The notes under the pieces: generated by a model | The model's input: the letters and a program-made list of their open reading frames with translations, nothing else | Database searches by the model: none | What the model was told of the DNA's origin: nothing | Assembly (NCBI RefSeq): GCF_013449725.1 | Contig: NZ_JACCFF010000003.1 | Span: 124,001 to 188,000 of the forward strand | Direction: 5' to 3' | DNA length: 64,000 bases | Origin: Mycobacteroides sp. LB1 | GTDB lineage: Bacteria; Actinomycetota; Actinomycetes; Mycobacteriales; Mycobacteriaceae | Program-made: the position numbers and the translations under genes | Shown: positions 20,201 to 28,974 of the stretch, piece after piece | How the letters are laid out: the number at the start of each line of letters is the position of its first letter | How positions within the stretch are numbered: the stretch's first letter is position 1

Positions 20201-20482
20201 CAGCACGCTGTTGTGTCCGTCGAGCCCCTTGGCTGCCGCACAGGGCACCGTGATGGTGAGGTCGGTGGCGACGTATCCGATGAGGGGGGCGTCGACGCTT
20301 GCGAGGGTGCCGTTCTGCGGCCAGTTCAGCTGCGCTGTGTCCTGCTGAACGGGAAGCAATGGAGTGGCGATGGCCAGCAGTGCACCCAGGAAGCCGGTGA
20401 CGATAGCGGTCAGCCGGGCCCTGCGGTATTCGCCGTCGCCGTTGTTGGCGACCTTCTCCGTCGCGTTTCCCTGAACCGTCAC
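17255..20482 (-). CDS. embC: EmbC arabinosyltransferase (lipoarabinomannan arabinan)
   Basis: The 1075-residue protein has the Emb GT-C layout: N-terminal TM near 25-45, extracytoplasmic domain, multi-TM core beginning with TSDDGYILTMARVSEHSGYM, and a C-terminal carbohydrate-binding domain. EmbC elongates the arabinan of lipoarabinomannan. It is assigned as EmbC because it is the Emb paralogue next to aftA and keeps Ile-Leu in the DDGYIL motif, where EmbB of this genome has Gln-Met. GTG 20482 is used; TAACAT lies 8 nt upstream on the minus strand, so it may be transcribed leaderless as well as by read-through from aftA 48 bp away. Confidence 0.93.
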   Translation of the reverse strand: MTVQGNATEKVANNGDGEYRRARLTAIVTGFLGALLAIATPLLPVQQDTAQLNWPQNGTLASVDAPLIGYVATDLTITVPCAAAKGLDGHNSVLLSTVPKQAPNAVDRGMLIQRTGGDLVVIVRNVPVVTAPISEVTGPNCQRLEVTAHSDKVTGKFVGLTQGPKDAQPGQPRAGERGGYDFRPQIVGVFTDLSGPAPEGLKLSATIDTRYSSSPTFIKFIAMILGVLLTAVSLVALHTLDAADGRRHKRFLPEGWWKPRPLDALVGAVLVWWHFVGANTSDDGYILTMARVSEHSGYMANYYRWFGTPESPFGWYYDLLTIWAHISTSSVWMRLPTLVMGLLCWAVISREVIPRLGHAARTNLVVPWTAAAMFLAFWLPFNNGLRPEPIIALGILLTWCSVERTIATNRLLPAAAACIIGALTLFSGPTGIASIGALLVAIGPLRTIVAKRAKRFGYAALLAPILAAGLVTLIVIFRDQTLIGEIQANALKSAVGPSLNWFDEHVRYERLFLPTTDGAISRRFPVLALITALGVAVAMTLRKNKIPGTASGPSRRIIGITLISFIAIMFTPTKWTHHFGVFAGLAGSLGALAAVAVTAAAMRSPRNRTLYAAIVLFVLSLSFSSVNGWWYVSNFGVPWSNSFPQWHFGISTVFFGLSVLALLIAAWIHFTGRDHPGSTPVPPVLARIAESPLAVGTWIVVIWSVFSLTAGMVNQYPAWSVGRSNLDALRGHGCGLANDVLVEEDPNAGMLQPIDAPIGQALAADTNILFDPNGIPSDVSADEENNPQGSDSFVERDKGGNTPGSQEGTEGGTTVVAGVNGSRARLPFDLKPETTPVMGSYQIGSQRSARLQSAWYRLPPKDATKPLIVLSAAGRFDPYELQVQFAGEDGKVKGAISFADLGPAPAWRNVRMSRDAIPTDATRIRLLVADEDLAPQHWIAVTPPRVPSLRSLQEVVGSEPVFLDWLVGLAFPCQRPFDHKNGVIEIPKWRILPDRFGAEANSPVMDYLGGGPLGITELLLKATPVPTYLKNDWFRDWGALQKFTPYYKNATEAQLQLGTAVHSGLWTPGPLRKSR

Positions 20483-20530
20483 GGAGGAAGATGTTAGTTG
20501 GCGTGCGATGAGCCGCTTGCGTGAAGAGCC

Positions 20531-22420
20531 TTAAGCGTGCGGTGGAACCCGCACAACCAGGACGAAGGGCCCGATGGTCCGCACGGTGAACCGCGGGTCA
20601 GCGAACAACTGCTTGTTCAACGTGACGGTGTATCGCTTCACATTCGGCTGGTTGGGGTAGACATCCTTGGCAAGCCGCAGGGAGTAGTTGTCACCGGACT
20701 GGCGCATCAGAAAGACGGTCGGGGACCGCCAGGGCAGCGCATCGAGCGCGCGGACCATCTCGTCGGCCGTGTGCAGGTCTTCCCAGCCCTTGATTGCCGC
20801 CGCGCGCTTGTCGAACTGTGCCAGTGGGTTCGCGTAGTGCGGGGTGAGGCCCTGGAATCCGTAGTAGGGATAGAACGCCAGGAAGCTGTAGTCGGCGGTG
20901 AGCACCACGGTCTCATCGCGCGGTTGGCCGGTGATCTCGGTGATGGCCTTGTCGATGGCGGCGTAGTGACTTTCTGGGCCGGGCGGACGGCGGTCGGCGC
21001 GTTGTCCGGTGCCGTCGGTGTCGGCGTAGGCGATGACGATGTCCGAACGCAGTACATCGGGTATGTCCTGGCTGAATGCCAGTGCACCGGCCAGACCGAT
21101 GGCGGTCGCCACGAGCGTCGCGGCCTTGGTGCGCTGGGCGGCCCAGGCGGCCACCTCGATGAAGGCGAACACGCCCGCGGCGGTGAGCAGCACGGTGAGG
21201 GTGGGCACGAGCCGGAAGGACAGCAGGGTGGTCTTGGCGAGGGTGGCGAGCATGGACAGCAGCGACCACAGATAGACGGATACCACGCCGATCGCGAGCG
21301 CCCCGGCACGTACCGAGGTCCGTGCCCGCACCACCAGCCACACCGTCCCGATCAGGCACAGACCACCAAGCATGGTGGGCTGCAGCATGGGGAAGGACAG
21401 CTCGGCGCCGTCATTGGGCAGGTAATGCTGCGCCGATGCCGCGTTCTCCGGCGAATCACGCAGTGCGGCAAGCAGGTAGGGTCCCCAGAACACCAGGGCG
21501 ATGACGATTGCGATGCCGATGATGGCTAGCCAGCGCAGCAGCGGTTCCCGGATGGCCCGCCAGCCGTCCCGCCGCCATCGGGTTATCGCGACGACCTTGG
21601 CCACGACGGTGATGGTCAGCCCCGCGTACCCGAATAGCAGTGTGTAGGCCAGCGCCGAGAAGCCTAGGAACACGCCCGTCCCGATCACCGCCATCCAGCC
21701 GGCACTCCCGGTCGCGCGCAGCGCGCTGTAGCCCAGCACCAGCACGGGTGGCAGCAGCACAGTCACGATCGCGCCGTACGGTTCGGTGGAAGTGAGCGCC
21801 AGTGTGACGGCCGCGGTCGCGGTGGTCACGATGAGCGCGTACTCAAAGCGAATCATCTTGTTCCACAGGACGAATGCCGCACATACCGCAATGGCCAGCG
21901 ATGCGATGGCCCATGGCTTGTACATCTCCCAGCCGGTGGTTCCGGTGAGTGCCGCGATGCGCCCACCGATCCAGAACCAGCCGGCCGGATAGAACGGTGG
22001 CATATCCGAATAGGTCATATCGTGCAGCGCGGGCGCATCGGTGAACCGCGTCAGATACTCGGTGCGGAATTGCTGGTCCACCGAGATTCCGAACAGGTAG
22101 AGCTTGGTGGCGCCCAGCGGCATACCGAGAGTCACCACGGTGAACACCGAAAGAAAGAGCAGGGAAAGCACTTTCGCGAGCAGCTCGCGGCCCGACCGCC
22201 AGGCGAGGCCCGCTAGCAGCAGCCCGGCGATGGCCCCGAACTGGCCGACCGTGGTCAGGGCGTGCAGTTGGTTGGAAGACCCGAAGGCCGGCCACTCCAC
22301 CCGCGCAATCGCCATGAGCGCGACGGCACTGACCGAGGTGGCCATGACAACAGCGAGCGTCAGGTCTTTGATGGTGTCCAGCACATGCCGACGTGACTTC
22401 AATGCCATCTGGGCTGTCAT
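20531..22420 (-). CDS. aftA: AftA galactan 5-O-arabinofuranosyltransferase
   Basis: The 629-residue multi-TM protein (about 11-13 hydrophobic segments, then a soluble C-terminal domain of about 180 residues) lies between dprE2 and embC, as in M. tuberculosis. AftA adds the first arabinofuranose residues to the galactan chain from decaprenyl-phosphoryl-arabinose. Visible features fitting the family are the early periplasmic loop with [33 protein letters not shown] split by TM2/3, and the long C-terminal domain. It starts 10 nt after the dprE2 stop, so it is co-transcribed with the enzymes that make its donor. Confidence 0.93.
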   Translation of the reverse strand: MTAQMALKSRRHVLDTIKDLTLAVVMATSVSAVALMAIARVEWPAFGSSNQLHALTTVGQFGAIAGLLLAGLAWRSGRELLAKVLSLLFLSVFTVVTLGMPLGATKLYLFGISVDQQFRTEYLTRFTDAPALHDMTYSDMPPFYPAGWFWIGGRIAALTGTTGWEMYKPWAIASLAIAVCAAFVLWNKMIRFEYALIVTTATAAVTLALTSTEPYGAIVTVLLPPVLVLGYSALRATGSAGWMAVIGTGVFLGFSALAYTLLFGYAGLTITVVAKVVAITRWRRDGWRAIREPLLRWLAIIGIAIVIALVFWGPYLLAALRDSPENAASAQHYLPNDGAELSFPMLQPTMLGGLCLIGTVWLVVRARTSVRAGALAIGVVSVYLWSLLSMLATLAKTTLLSFRLVPTLTVLLTAAGVFAFIEVAAWAAQRTKAATLVATAIGLAGALAFSQDIPDVLRSDIVIAYADTDGTGQRADRRPPGPESHYAAIDKAITEITGQPRDETVVLTADYSFLAFYPYYGFQGLTPHYANPLAQFDKRAAAIKGWEDLHTADEMVRALDALPWRSPTVFLMRQSGDNYSLRLAKDVYPNQPNVKRYTVTLNKQLFADPRFTVRTIGPFVLVVRVPPHA

Positions 22421-22430
22421 TTCGACGGGG

Positions 22431-23210
22431 TTACACGGGCAACTTGCGGAAAATGGGGCGCGGAACGTGGCGCAGCACGGACATCACATAGCGCCACTGG
22501 CCCGGCGCCCAGATCAGGTCCTTGCCCGCGGCGGCCGACGCCACCACCAGCTCGGCGATCTCCTCCTTGTCGACCGTGAACGGCGCCTCCTTGGCGCCGG
22601 TGGCCTTCCAATGCTCGATCGTCGTGGTGGTGCGCACCTGACCCGGCCGTACCACCAGCACGCGTACACCGAACTCGCGCAGCGCTTCTCCGAGGCCCTG
22701 GTAGAAGCCGTCGAGCCCGGCCTTGGTGGAGCCGTAGACGAAATTGGAGCGGCGCACCCGCTCACCGGCAACCGAGGACATCGCGATGATCTGGCCGAAG
22801 CCCTGCGCCTTCATCCGCTGGCCGATGAGCACCCCGACGGAGACCGCGGCGGTGTAGTTGACCTGTGCGCTCAGTACCGCCTTGGCCTGGTCCTGCCAGA
22901 GCTCTTCGGCATCCCCGAGAATGCCGAAGGCGACAATCGCGACGTCCACATCGCCCTGCGCCCAAGCGGATTCGATGAGTGTCGGGTGGGTCTTGGTATC
23001 GACGGCATCAAAATCCAGATACTCGACCGATTTGGCTCCTGCGGCCTTGATCTGCTCGATGGCCGCCTCGCGCTTAGGAGCGTTCGGTAGGTCGGCCAGG
23101 ATTACCCGTGCCTTGGCGTTCTTGAGGTAGCGCTCGACGATGGCCAGGCCGATCTCCGAGGTGCCACCCAGCAGCAGGATGGTCTGCGGGTTTCCGGTTG
23201 CGTCAATCAT
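22431..23210 (-). CDS. dprE2: DprE2, decaprenylphosphoryl-2-keto-ribose reductase
   Basis: This is a 259-residue short-chain dehydrogenase. The N-terminal GGTSEIGLA is the Rossmann nucleotide motif; the catalytic Ser region (AMSSVAG) and YGSTK (YxxxK) are present. DprE2 reduces the 2-keto intermediate made by DprE1 to decaprenyl-phosphoryl-arabinose, the only arabinan donor. The gene is 34 bp after dprE1 and 10 bp before aftA on the minus strand, so enzyme pair and transferase form one operon. Length matches the family. Confidence 0.95.
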   Translation of the reverse strand: MIDATGNPQTILLLGGTSEIGLAIVERYLKNAKARVILADLPNAPKREAAIEQIKAAGAKSVEYLDFDAVDTKTHPTLIESAWAQGDVDVAIVAFGILGDAEELWQDQAKAVLSAQVNYTAAVSVGVLIGQRMKAQGFGQIIAMSSVAGERVRRSNFVYGSTKAGLDGFYQGLGEALREFGVRVLVVRPGQVRTTTTIEHWKATGAKEAPFTVDKEEIAELVVASAAAGKDLIWAPGQWRYVMSVLRHVPRPIFRKLPV

Positions 23211-23244
23211 GTTGTCAGTCCTTGTGGTATTCCAGCGTGAAAAA

Positions 23245-24678
23245 TCAGAGCAGTTCGAGTCGGCGGGCCATATCGGAGGCGAACACGCCCTGGGGGTCGG
23301 CCTTGCGTCGGGTGGCGATCCACTCGTCGACGCGCGGGTACATCTTGTGGAACTTCTCTGCGTTCACCCGCGAATCCTTGGCGGTATAGACCCGTCCGCC
23401 GAACTCCATCGCGCGCTCGTCGAGCTCGTTGAGGAACTCGTTGACACCGGGCTTGTTGGGGAAGTCCATGGCGACATTCCAGCCCTTCATCGGGAAGCTC
23501 AGCGGCGCCTTGTTTCCCGGACCGAAGAGCTTGAAGACATTGAGTGCCGAGTAGTGACCCTGGGTCTGGATCCACCGGATGATGCCCTTGAACTCGTCAA
23601 GTGCGTCGGGCGGTACCAGGAACTGATGCTGCGCGAAACCTGCTGGGCCATAGGCGTATTGCCAGCCAGTCGTGATGTCCAGCATGTGGTAGAACTGCGT
23701 CAGGTTGACGATCTTGCCCTGGTAGTTCCCACTCATCCGGTAGAACGCCTCGCCGACCATGCTCAGCGACAGCTTGTTCATGACGCTGACCGGGAAGAGA
23801 TCGGGGAAGCCCGGCAGCTGTGGCGCGCTGAACCGCAACGGGTCTTTCGCCAGCTTCGGCGGCAGCTGGTCCACTCTGGCCAGGCGGCCGCGGCTGACGG
23901 CTGCGCGGCCCAGCTTGGGCGGCGGGTTGATCAGATCGAACCAGGCACTGGAATAGGTGTAGTTATCCTCGCTGCCGTCCTGGTGCACGGCGACGGTCTC
24001 GTCCAGGTCCGCGGTGGCGATCCCGTCGGCGATGAAATAGGCGCTCTCGGTGCGCGTCATGGCGATCCGGGCCCGAACCACGATGCCGGTCAAGCCGTTT
24101 CCGCCGACCGTGGCCCAGAAGAGCTCGCCATCGGGGCCGTCCGGGGCGATGGTGCGCACCTCGCCGTCGGCCATCAGCAGATCGAGGGACAGCACGTGGT
24201 TTCCGAAGCTGCCCGCGCTGTGGTGGTTCTTGCCGTGGATATCCGAGCCGATGGCGCCGCCGATGGTCACCTGCCGGGTGCCGGGTAGCACCGGCACCCA
24301 CAGACCGAAGGGCAGCGCGGCCTTCATCAGCTGGTCCAGGCTCACGCCCGCGTCCACATCGGCGATCGCGGTATCCGCGCTGATCGAATGCACGGTGTTG
24401 AGCGGGGTCATGTCGACGACGATGCCGCCGCCGTTGCAGGCGTGGTCGCCGTAGGAGCGGCCCAGACCGCGCGCGACGATACCGCGGCGCAGATAGCTGG
24501 GACTGCCGGAGCCGGCGTCGGCGACCTGGCGTACCGCTTCGGCAATGACGGCGACGTCGGGGGTGGAGAGCACCTGCGCCACGGTCGGGGCGGTGCGGCC
24601 GAACCCGGTCAGCGTGCGCGGAGTGAGGGGTAGCGCGGACTTCGGAGTTGTCATCGTTGATTGAGCGTAGCGGCTCAC
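23245..24678 (-). CDS. dprE1: DprE1, decaprenylphosphoryl-ribose 2-oxidase
   Basis: This FAD enzyme of the VAO family oxidises decaprenyl-phosphoryl-ribose at C2. FAD-domain motifs RGLGRSYGD and [11 protein letters not shown] are present, as is the YTAKDSR lysine near the C-terminus. At the position of M. tuberculosis Cys387 (GWNIC) this protein has Ala (GWNVAMDF, codon 23470-23472). Benzothiazinones react covalently with that Cys, so the Ala predicts intrinsic resistance. GTG 24678 overlaps the gtrA stop (GTGA), which supports it as the start (477 residues); ATG 24654 is possible (469 residues). Confidence 0.95.
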   Translation of the reverse strand: MSRYAQSTMTTPKSALPLTPRTLTGFGRTAPTVAQVLSTPDVAVIAEAVRQVADAGSGSPSYLRRGIVARGLGRSYGDHACNGGGIVVDMTPLNTVHSISADTAIADVDAGVSLDQLMKAALPFGLWVPVLPGTRQVTIGGAIGSDIHGKNHHSAGSFGNHVLSLDLLMADGEVRTIAPDGPDGELFWATVGGNGLTGIVVRARIAMTRTESAYFIADGIATADLDETVAVHQDGSEDNYTYSSAWFDLINPPPKLGRAAVSRGRLARVDQLPPKLAKDPLRFSAPQLPGFPDLFPVSVMNKLSLSMVGEAFYRMSGNYQGKIVNLTQFYHMLDITTGWQYAYGPAGFAQHQFLVPPDALDEFKGIIRWIQTQGHYSALNVFKLFGPGNKAPLSFPMKGWNVAMDFPNKPGVNEFLNELDERAMEFGGRVYTAKDSRVNAEKFHKMYPRVDEWIATRRKADPQGVFASDMARRLELL

Positions 24679-25109
24679 CGTATCCGGAAGATCACAGCGC
24701 GCTGCACGATGAAATTGATGACTGTTGCCGTCCCCTGTGCGATGACAAAAGCCACTGGCACTCGCCAGGGTTTGTCCTCAAACTGCATGTAGAACAGGTA
24801 GTTGATGCCGACCTGGACGGCGTACGTCAGACCGTAGAGCGCCATTACCGCGATGAATTTGGCTCGGTTCGGTTCGGCCTGGAACGTCCAGCGCCGGTTG
24901 ATCAGGTAGGCCGTGGTGGTTCCCGCGACAAAGCTGATGGATTTGGCGATATTGACCTGCAGGCCGAAGTGCAGCAGCAGTACATATAGTCCGAAGTCGA
25001 CGATGGCCGAGAGTCCGCCGGTGATGACGAAACGGGTGGCTTGAGTGGTCAGCGACAGCGGCGCCGGTGCTGGGCTCGACACCGCGTCGGACTTCGGGGC
25101 ATCCTGCAC
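24675..25109 (-). CDS. GtrA-family membrane protein (Rv3789-like)
   Basis: The 144-residue protein has four TM segments and the GtrA-type opening [19 protein letters not shown]. In M. tuberculosis the equivalent Rv3789, next to dprE1, has been proposed to flip decaprenyl-phosphoryl-arabinose across the membrane or to anchor AftA. The open frame runs up to 25244, but that extension is polar and without membrane character; GTG 25109 gives a normal-length protein with a short Pro/Ala-rich leader. The stop overlaps the dprE1 start by GTGA, indicating coupling. It heads the gtrA-dprE1-dprE2-aftA-embC unit. Confidence 0.88.
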   Translation of the reverse strand: MQDAPKSDAVSSPAPAPLSLTTQATRFVITGGLSAIVDFGLYVLLLHFGLQVNIAKSISFVAGTTTAYLINRRWTFQAEPNRAKFIAVMALYGLTYAVQVGINYLFYMQFEDKPWRVPVAFVIAQGTATVINFIVQRAVIFRIR

Positions 25110-25217
25110 GCGGCAGAGCCTATGCCACCGGTCACTGCGCGCCGCAGCGTGCGTGTGTAAGGTCGCGGCAGATTCTGTAGCTGGATTGCTGGAACATTGA
25201 TGCGTTGAGGGGAAGCT

Positions 25218-25337
25218 ATGACGACTCCAGAGCACGGAAAGCACGAACGGGCCGAGGGCGAGGGCGTCGATCCACTGATCGATCTGTCACGTGATCCGAA
25301 CCCCGGAGTCGCCGATCACGCCAAGGACGACGAGTAA
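25218..25337 (+). CDS. Tiny acidic protein (39 residues), unknown function
   Basis: An ATG at 25218 with GAGGGGA six bases upstream opens a 39-codon frame ending in TAA (25335-25337). The product is hydrophilic and strongly acidic in its second half (ends HAKDDE), with no Cys and no hydrophobic segment, so it is cytosolic and probably disordered. It lies divergent from gtrA, about 108 bp away, and convergent with the hydrolase gene at 25374. The strong ribosome-binding site is the main support for coding. Confidence 0.5.
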   Translation: MTTPEHGKHERAEGEGVDPLIDLSRDPNPGVADHAKDDE

Positions 25338-25373
25338 CGCGTCTTCGCGTCCTCCGAGTTTGAGCGCCTGTGC

Positions 25374-26198
25374 TCACACTCGTTGCGCTACGAACGTCTC
25401 GATTTCGCTGACCATGAGCTCGGGTTGGTCCTCGCTGACAAAGGCGTAGCTGTCTGGGACCTCGACGAGTTTTGCGTCGGGCAGTAGCTGCGCCCAGCGT
25501 TCCGCGTGCGCGAACGGGAAGAACGGCAGCTTGCGTGGCCAGAGCAGCAGGACCGGTTTCTCGAAGGTCCGCAGCGTCTCGGCGGCGTCCAGTGTGTCGT
25601 GGTAGTCGATTCGGCTGAGAAAGGCGCGTACATCGCGTCGGACCGCCTTGTCCTGTAGCAGGGGGCCTACCCACTCACCCAGCACTTCGTCGGGAATCGA
25701 GTGTTTGGCGAGGGTCTTTCCGAGGGCACGTTGCGCGAATCTGAACGTGAACGGACGCAGCACGAAGTCGGTACCGGGAACGCGCGCCCAGTATTGGAAG
25801 ATGCGAATCGATTTCGGCAGGAAGTTGTCGAAGGAATCGCAGGGCGTCAGCACCACCCGGCCAATCCGGTCGCAGCCGCCGGCCAACAAAAGCTGGGTGA
25901 TCGCCCCGCCTGTATCGGTGGCGACCACGGTGACGTCATCGAGATCGAGCCTCTCCATCAGCTCGCGAATCAGCCCCGCGACTGCGTGTGGGCTTAGGTT
26001 GGCGTCGGGGTTCATCGGAGTCCGGTGTGCGCCGAGCGGCAAGTCCGGCGCGATGCAGCGGAAGCGCTCGCTGAGTGGATCGATCACCTTCCGCCACATG
26101 GTGCCGGTGACGAAGAGCCCGTGCACGAAGACGATCGGTGGACCGTCCCCGCTATCGCGGTAGTGGATGGCGCCGGCGCTGGATTCGAAAGTAGGCAT
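25374..26198 (-). CDS. Alpha/beta hydrolase with Asp nucleophile (haloalkane dehalogenase-like), apparent loss of catalytic His
   Basis: The 274-residue alpha/beta hydrolase has the oxyanion motif VFVHGLF (about 23-29) and a nucleophile elbow VVATDTGGA with Asp95. This is the type found in haloalkane dehalogenases and epoxide hydrolases rather than serine esterases. The usual C-terminal GHxxxEDxPE is here SYAFVSEDQPEL, so the base His is not where expected; the protein may be inactive or use another residue. ATG 26198 is chosen because the upstream extension of the frame has no family features. It follows the MocR gene after 79 bp on the same strand. Confidence 0.75.
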   Translation of the reverse strand: MPTFESSAGAIHYRDSGDGPPIVFVHGLFVTGTMWRKVIDPLSERFRCIAPDLPLGAHRTPMNPDANLSPHAVAGLIRELMERLDLDDVTVVATDTGGAITQLLLAGGCDRIGRVVLTPCDSFDNFLPKSIRIFQYWARVPGTDFVLRPFTFRFAQRALGKTLAKHSIPDEVLGEWVGPLLQDKAVRRDVRAFLSRIDYHDTLDAAETLRTFEKPVLLLWPRKLPFFPFAHAERWAQLLPDAKLVEVPDSYAFVSEDQPELMVSEIETFVAQRV

Positions 26199-26277
26199 AC
26201 CTCGACGATCGCCCTGACCTGCTGCCATCGCGAGACATGGCACTGCCAGTCGGTGCCATCCGGGGGCGGACAGACCT

Positions 26278-27711
26278 TTAGAGGCCCGTGGCCGCCAGCA
26301 CGCCGCATAGCGCGTCGACGGCGGGCGCGAAACCGTGGTCGGCCGGGGTGCCGAAGCTGACCACCACCCCGTCCGGGTCGGGGATATGCGGGCCGGCGAG
26401 TGGATGGCGCAGCCGCGACAGTCCGGCCAGCGCCACTCCTGCCGCACCGGCGCGGTACAAAACGTCGGGCTCCGCGCCGTCGGGCAGCGTCAGCAGTAGG
26501 TGTAATCCGGCCGATAGTCCGCGGACGCCGACGTCATAGTCCGCCAGCCGCTCGACGAGCAGGTCGCGTCTTCGTCGGTACCGGCTGCGCATGCGCCGGA
26601 TATGCCGGTCGTAGTGTCCGTTGGCGATGAAGTCCGCCATGGTCAGCTGCGAGATGGCGTCGACGTACCACTGCGCCCCACCCGCGGCCGCCACCACCGC
26701 GTCCACCAGCTCAGGTGGCAGCACCATCCATCCCAGCCGCAATGCGGGTGCCAGGCTCTTACTCGCCGAACCGAGATACACGACGTGGTCGGGATCCAGG
26801 CTCTGTAGCGCGCCGACGGGCTGACGGTCGTAGCGGAACTCGCCGTCGTAGTCGTCCTCCAGGACGTAAGAGTCGGTGCGGCGCGCCCAATCCACCACCG
26901 CGGTGCGCCGCGACGGGTGCAGTGGCAGCCCGTGTGGGAAGTGATGGGCGGGGGTGATCAGGGCCGCGCGCGCGTCGAGGGTGTCCAAATCACTGACGAC
27001 GGCGCCCTCTTCGTCGAAGCCGATCGGTGTGCTGGAGCCACCCGCGGTGTCTATACAGTCACGAAAGATGAAGAGTCCGTACGCTTCTACGGCGATCGGC
27101 CGGGTAAGCCCGTATATCCGGGTGAGGATTTCCACGGCGTGCCGGGTGCCCGCACAGATGAAGACCGAATCTGGGGTAGTTCGCACACCGCGTACTCGGG
27201 CCACGTATTCGGCGACGGCGGAACGCAATTCGGGCCGACCGCGCGGATCGCCCATGCGCAGGGCCTCATTGGGCGCGTTGCTCAGCGCGCGGCGGACGGA
27301 GGCGAGCCAGTCCGCCCGGGGGAAGGCCGTGACGTCCCCGGACCCAGGCATGAGGTTGTGCGGTGGGGGGGAGCCCGCCCCACGCGGCCGCGGTGGCAGC
27401 TGGTCTTGGCCACGACCGACCACGCGGGTACCGGAGCCCTGTCGCGATTCGAGCCAGCCCTCGGCGACGAGTTCTGCGTAGGCCTCCGCGACGGTGTTCC
27501 GCGCCAGGCCTAGGTCACTGGCGAGGGTTCGGGAGGGCGGCAGCATCGCCCCCACCGTCAGGCGCCCGGACCTGACGGCCTCGCGTAGCGCGGAGATCAG
27601 CAGGTCACGTACGCCCCGGGCCCCCGGAGTGATGGCGTGGCGCAGGTCGAGATGCAGGTCGTGGCTGAGGGGACGCGGCTCTGTTGTTCCCAAATTGGCC
27701 CACGAACTCAT
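26278..27711 (-). CDS. MocR/PdxR-family transcriptional regulator (GntR wHTH fused to aminotransferase)
   Basis: The 477-residue protein has an N-terminal GntR winged helix (about 20-85: PPSRTLASDLGLARNTVAEAY) and a fold-type I aminotransferase domain (about 120-470). The PLP lysine lies in YLGSASKSLAPALRLG and the cofactor Asp region in YVLEDDYDGEFRY. MocR proteins sense PLP or amino-acid derivatives and usually control a divergent gene. Here the divergent gene is the AhpD-like protein at 27762, only 50 bp away, and the hydrolase gene downstream may belong to the same unit. Confidence 0.88.
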   Translation of the reverse strand: MSSWANLGTTEPRPLSHDLHLDLRHAITPGARGVRDLLISALREAVRSGRLTVGAMLPPSRTLASDLGLARNTVAEAYAELVAEGWLESRQGSGTRVVGRGQDQLPPRPRGAGSPPPHNLMPGSGDVTAFPRADWLASVRRALSNAPNEALRMGDPRGRPELRSAVAEYVARVRGVRTTPDSVFICAGTRHAVEILTRIYGLTRPIAVEAYGLFIFRDCIDTAGGSSTPIGFDEEGAVVSDLDTLDARAALITPAHHFPHGLPLHPSRRTAVVDWARRTDSYVLEDDYDGEFRYDRQPVGALQSLDPDHVVYLGSASKSLAPALRLGWMVLPPELVDAVVAAAGGAQWYVDAISQLTMADFIANGHYDRHIRRMRSRYRRRRDLLVERLADYDVGVRGLSAGLHLLLTLPDGAEPDVLYRAGAAGVALAGLSRLRHPLAGPHIPDPDGVVVSFGTPADHGFAPAVDALCGVLAATGL

Positions 27712-27720
27712 GCCTGAATT

Positions 27721-27754
27721 GAACCATGAGAATGGGTCTTTCCGGTTCTAGAGT
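27721..27754. promoter_or_regulatory. Divergent MocR/AhpD-like promoter region
   Basis: GAACC (27721-27725) and GGTTC (27744-27748) form a spaced inverted repeat between the MocR gene and its divergent neighbour. TAGAGT (27749-27754) is a TANNNT -10 box 7 nt before ATG 27762, consistent with a leaderless transcript. The repeat abuts that box, so it is a reasonable MocR site (inference). Confidence 0.45.
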
Positions 27755-27761
27755 TGATGAC

Positions 27762-28238
27762 ATGACAAACACACTTGGACACACACTGACGACTCCCCGC
27801 CTCCGCATGGAGAAGGTCTCGCCCGAGGTTTACGAGGCCGTGATGGCGCTGAGCATCGCCTCGGCCAAGGATGTCGATCCCGGCCTCGCCGAGCTCATCA
27901 AGATCCGTGCCTCTCAGCTCAACCACTGTGCGTTCTGTCTCGATATGCACACTCACGATGCCCGCAAGAACGGTGAGACCGAGCAGCGCATCTATCTACT
28001 GAACGCCTGGGCCGAGGCCGGCGATATCTACACCGAGCGGGAGAAGGCCGTGTTGGCCCTCACCGAAGAGGCAACCGTGCTTTCCGCTGGTGAGCACGTG
28101 TCCGATGCCACCTACGCCCGCGCCGCCGCGGTGTTCACCGAACGCGAGCTGGGACAGATCATCGGGATGATCCTGACGATCAACGCGTGGAATCGCATCG
28201 CTGTCACTACCCGCAACGCACCTCCACGCCGTGGCTAG
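27762..28238 (+). CDS. AhpD-like / carboxymuconolactone decarboxylase family protein
   Basis: The 158-residue protein carries the family signature ELIKIRASQLNHCAFCLDMH, with the CxxC pair and nearby His of alkylhydroperoxidase AhpD-like folds. Such proteins act as thiol peroxidases or have unknown redox roles. An upstream in-frame ATG (27726) lies in the MocR promoter; ATG 27762, 7 nt after a -10 box, is preferred. It is divergent from and probably regulated by the MocR protein. Confidence 0.88.
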   Translation: MTNTLGHTLTTPRLRMEKVSPEVYEAVMALSIASAKDVDPGLAELIKIRASQLNHCAFCLDMHTHDARKNGETEQRIYLLNAWAEAGDIYTEREKAVLALTEEATVLSAGEHVSDATYARAAAVFTERELGQIIGMILTINAWNRIAVTTRNAPPRRG

Positions 28239-28298
28239 ATTTGCCACATTCTTTGTCGTCGGCGTGACAGAAGCGTGATCGTTTCGTAATCTAGCCCT

Positions 28299-28925
28299 GT
28301 GATCTTGGCGAGATGGCGTGCAAAGCACGGGGAGAAGAGGCCCGCGATGCCGACCTCTCGCGTCGCGGGCCTCAGCCTGTCTCTCGTTGCCGGAGCCGCG
28401 GCTATGGGGATCGTGAGCGAAGTCGGACCGCACGATGTGCAGCTTCCGATCAAGCCCGAACAACACGCCATTGCGCTTATTACCGACCTGCCACGTGCAC
28501 AGCGGGACCGGCGTTTCATCTCGGGCGAGGCGTTGGCGATGGAGGCCAGGGCCAAGGCCATCAAGCCATGCTCATCGGTGCTGGCTGGTGCGCAGCCCGC
28601 CGTCGCCCAGGCGGGTAACGCCCTCAAGACGATGTTCGGCATCTCCAATATCGGTGGCTCGAGTGGTCGGGGTGGTGGCGGCGACCACGGCCGCGGTCTG
28701 GCCCTGGATTTCATGACGAACTCCAACACGACCGGGACGGCACTCGCGAACTTTGTTCTCGCCAACCGTGAGCGGCTGGGGGTGACGTACGTGATCTGGC
28801 AGCAGCGGTACAACGACGGCAACGGCTGGTCGATGATGGAGAACCGCGGCAGCGCCACGGCCAATCACTACGACCACGTGCATGTGTCGTTCCGGGCGGG
28901 TGCTCAGGTCGCTGTCAGCTGCTGA
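28299..28925 (+). CDS. Exported protein with VanX/extensin-like (ARB_07466-type) peptidase-fold domain
   Basis: The 208-residue protein has a basic N-terminus and one hydrophobic segment (about 22-40), consistent with a signal peptide or anchor. The C-terminal domain (about 80-205) contains DHGRGLALDF and HYDHVHVSF: a His...Asp pair followed by HxH, the zinc-ligand arrangement of LAS/M15-like D,D-peptidases and of the mycobacterial ARB_07466-type domain. It may act on cell-wall peptides, but the substrate is unknown. GTG 28299 is 6 nt after TAATCT (28287-28292), indicating a leaderless transcript; ATG 28347 is an alternative start. Confidence 0.75.
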   Translation: MILARWRAKHGEKRPAMPTSRVAGLSLSLVAGAAAMGIVSEVGPHDVQLPIKPEQHAIALITDLPRAQRDRRFISGEALAMEARAKAIKPCSSVLAGAQPAVAQAGNALKTMFGISNIGGSSGRGGGGDHGRGLALDFMTNSNTTGTALANFVLANRERLGVTYVIWQQRYNDGNGWSMMENRGSATANHYDHVHVSFRAGAQVAVSC

Positions 28926-28974
28926 CCTCAGCGATCGATACCGCCGGCGGTCCGCCGCGGATATGTTGAATGGC

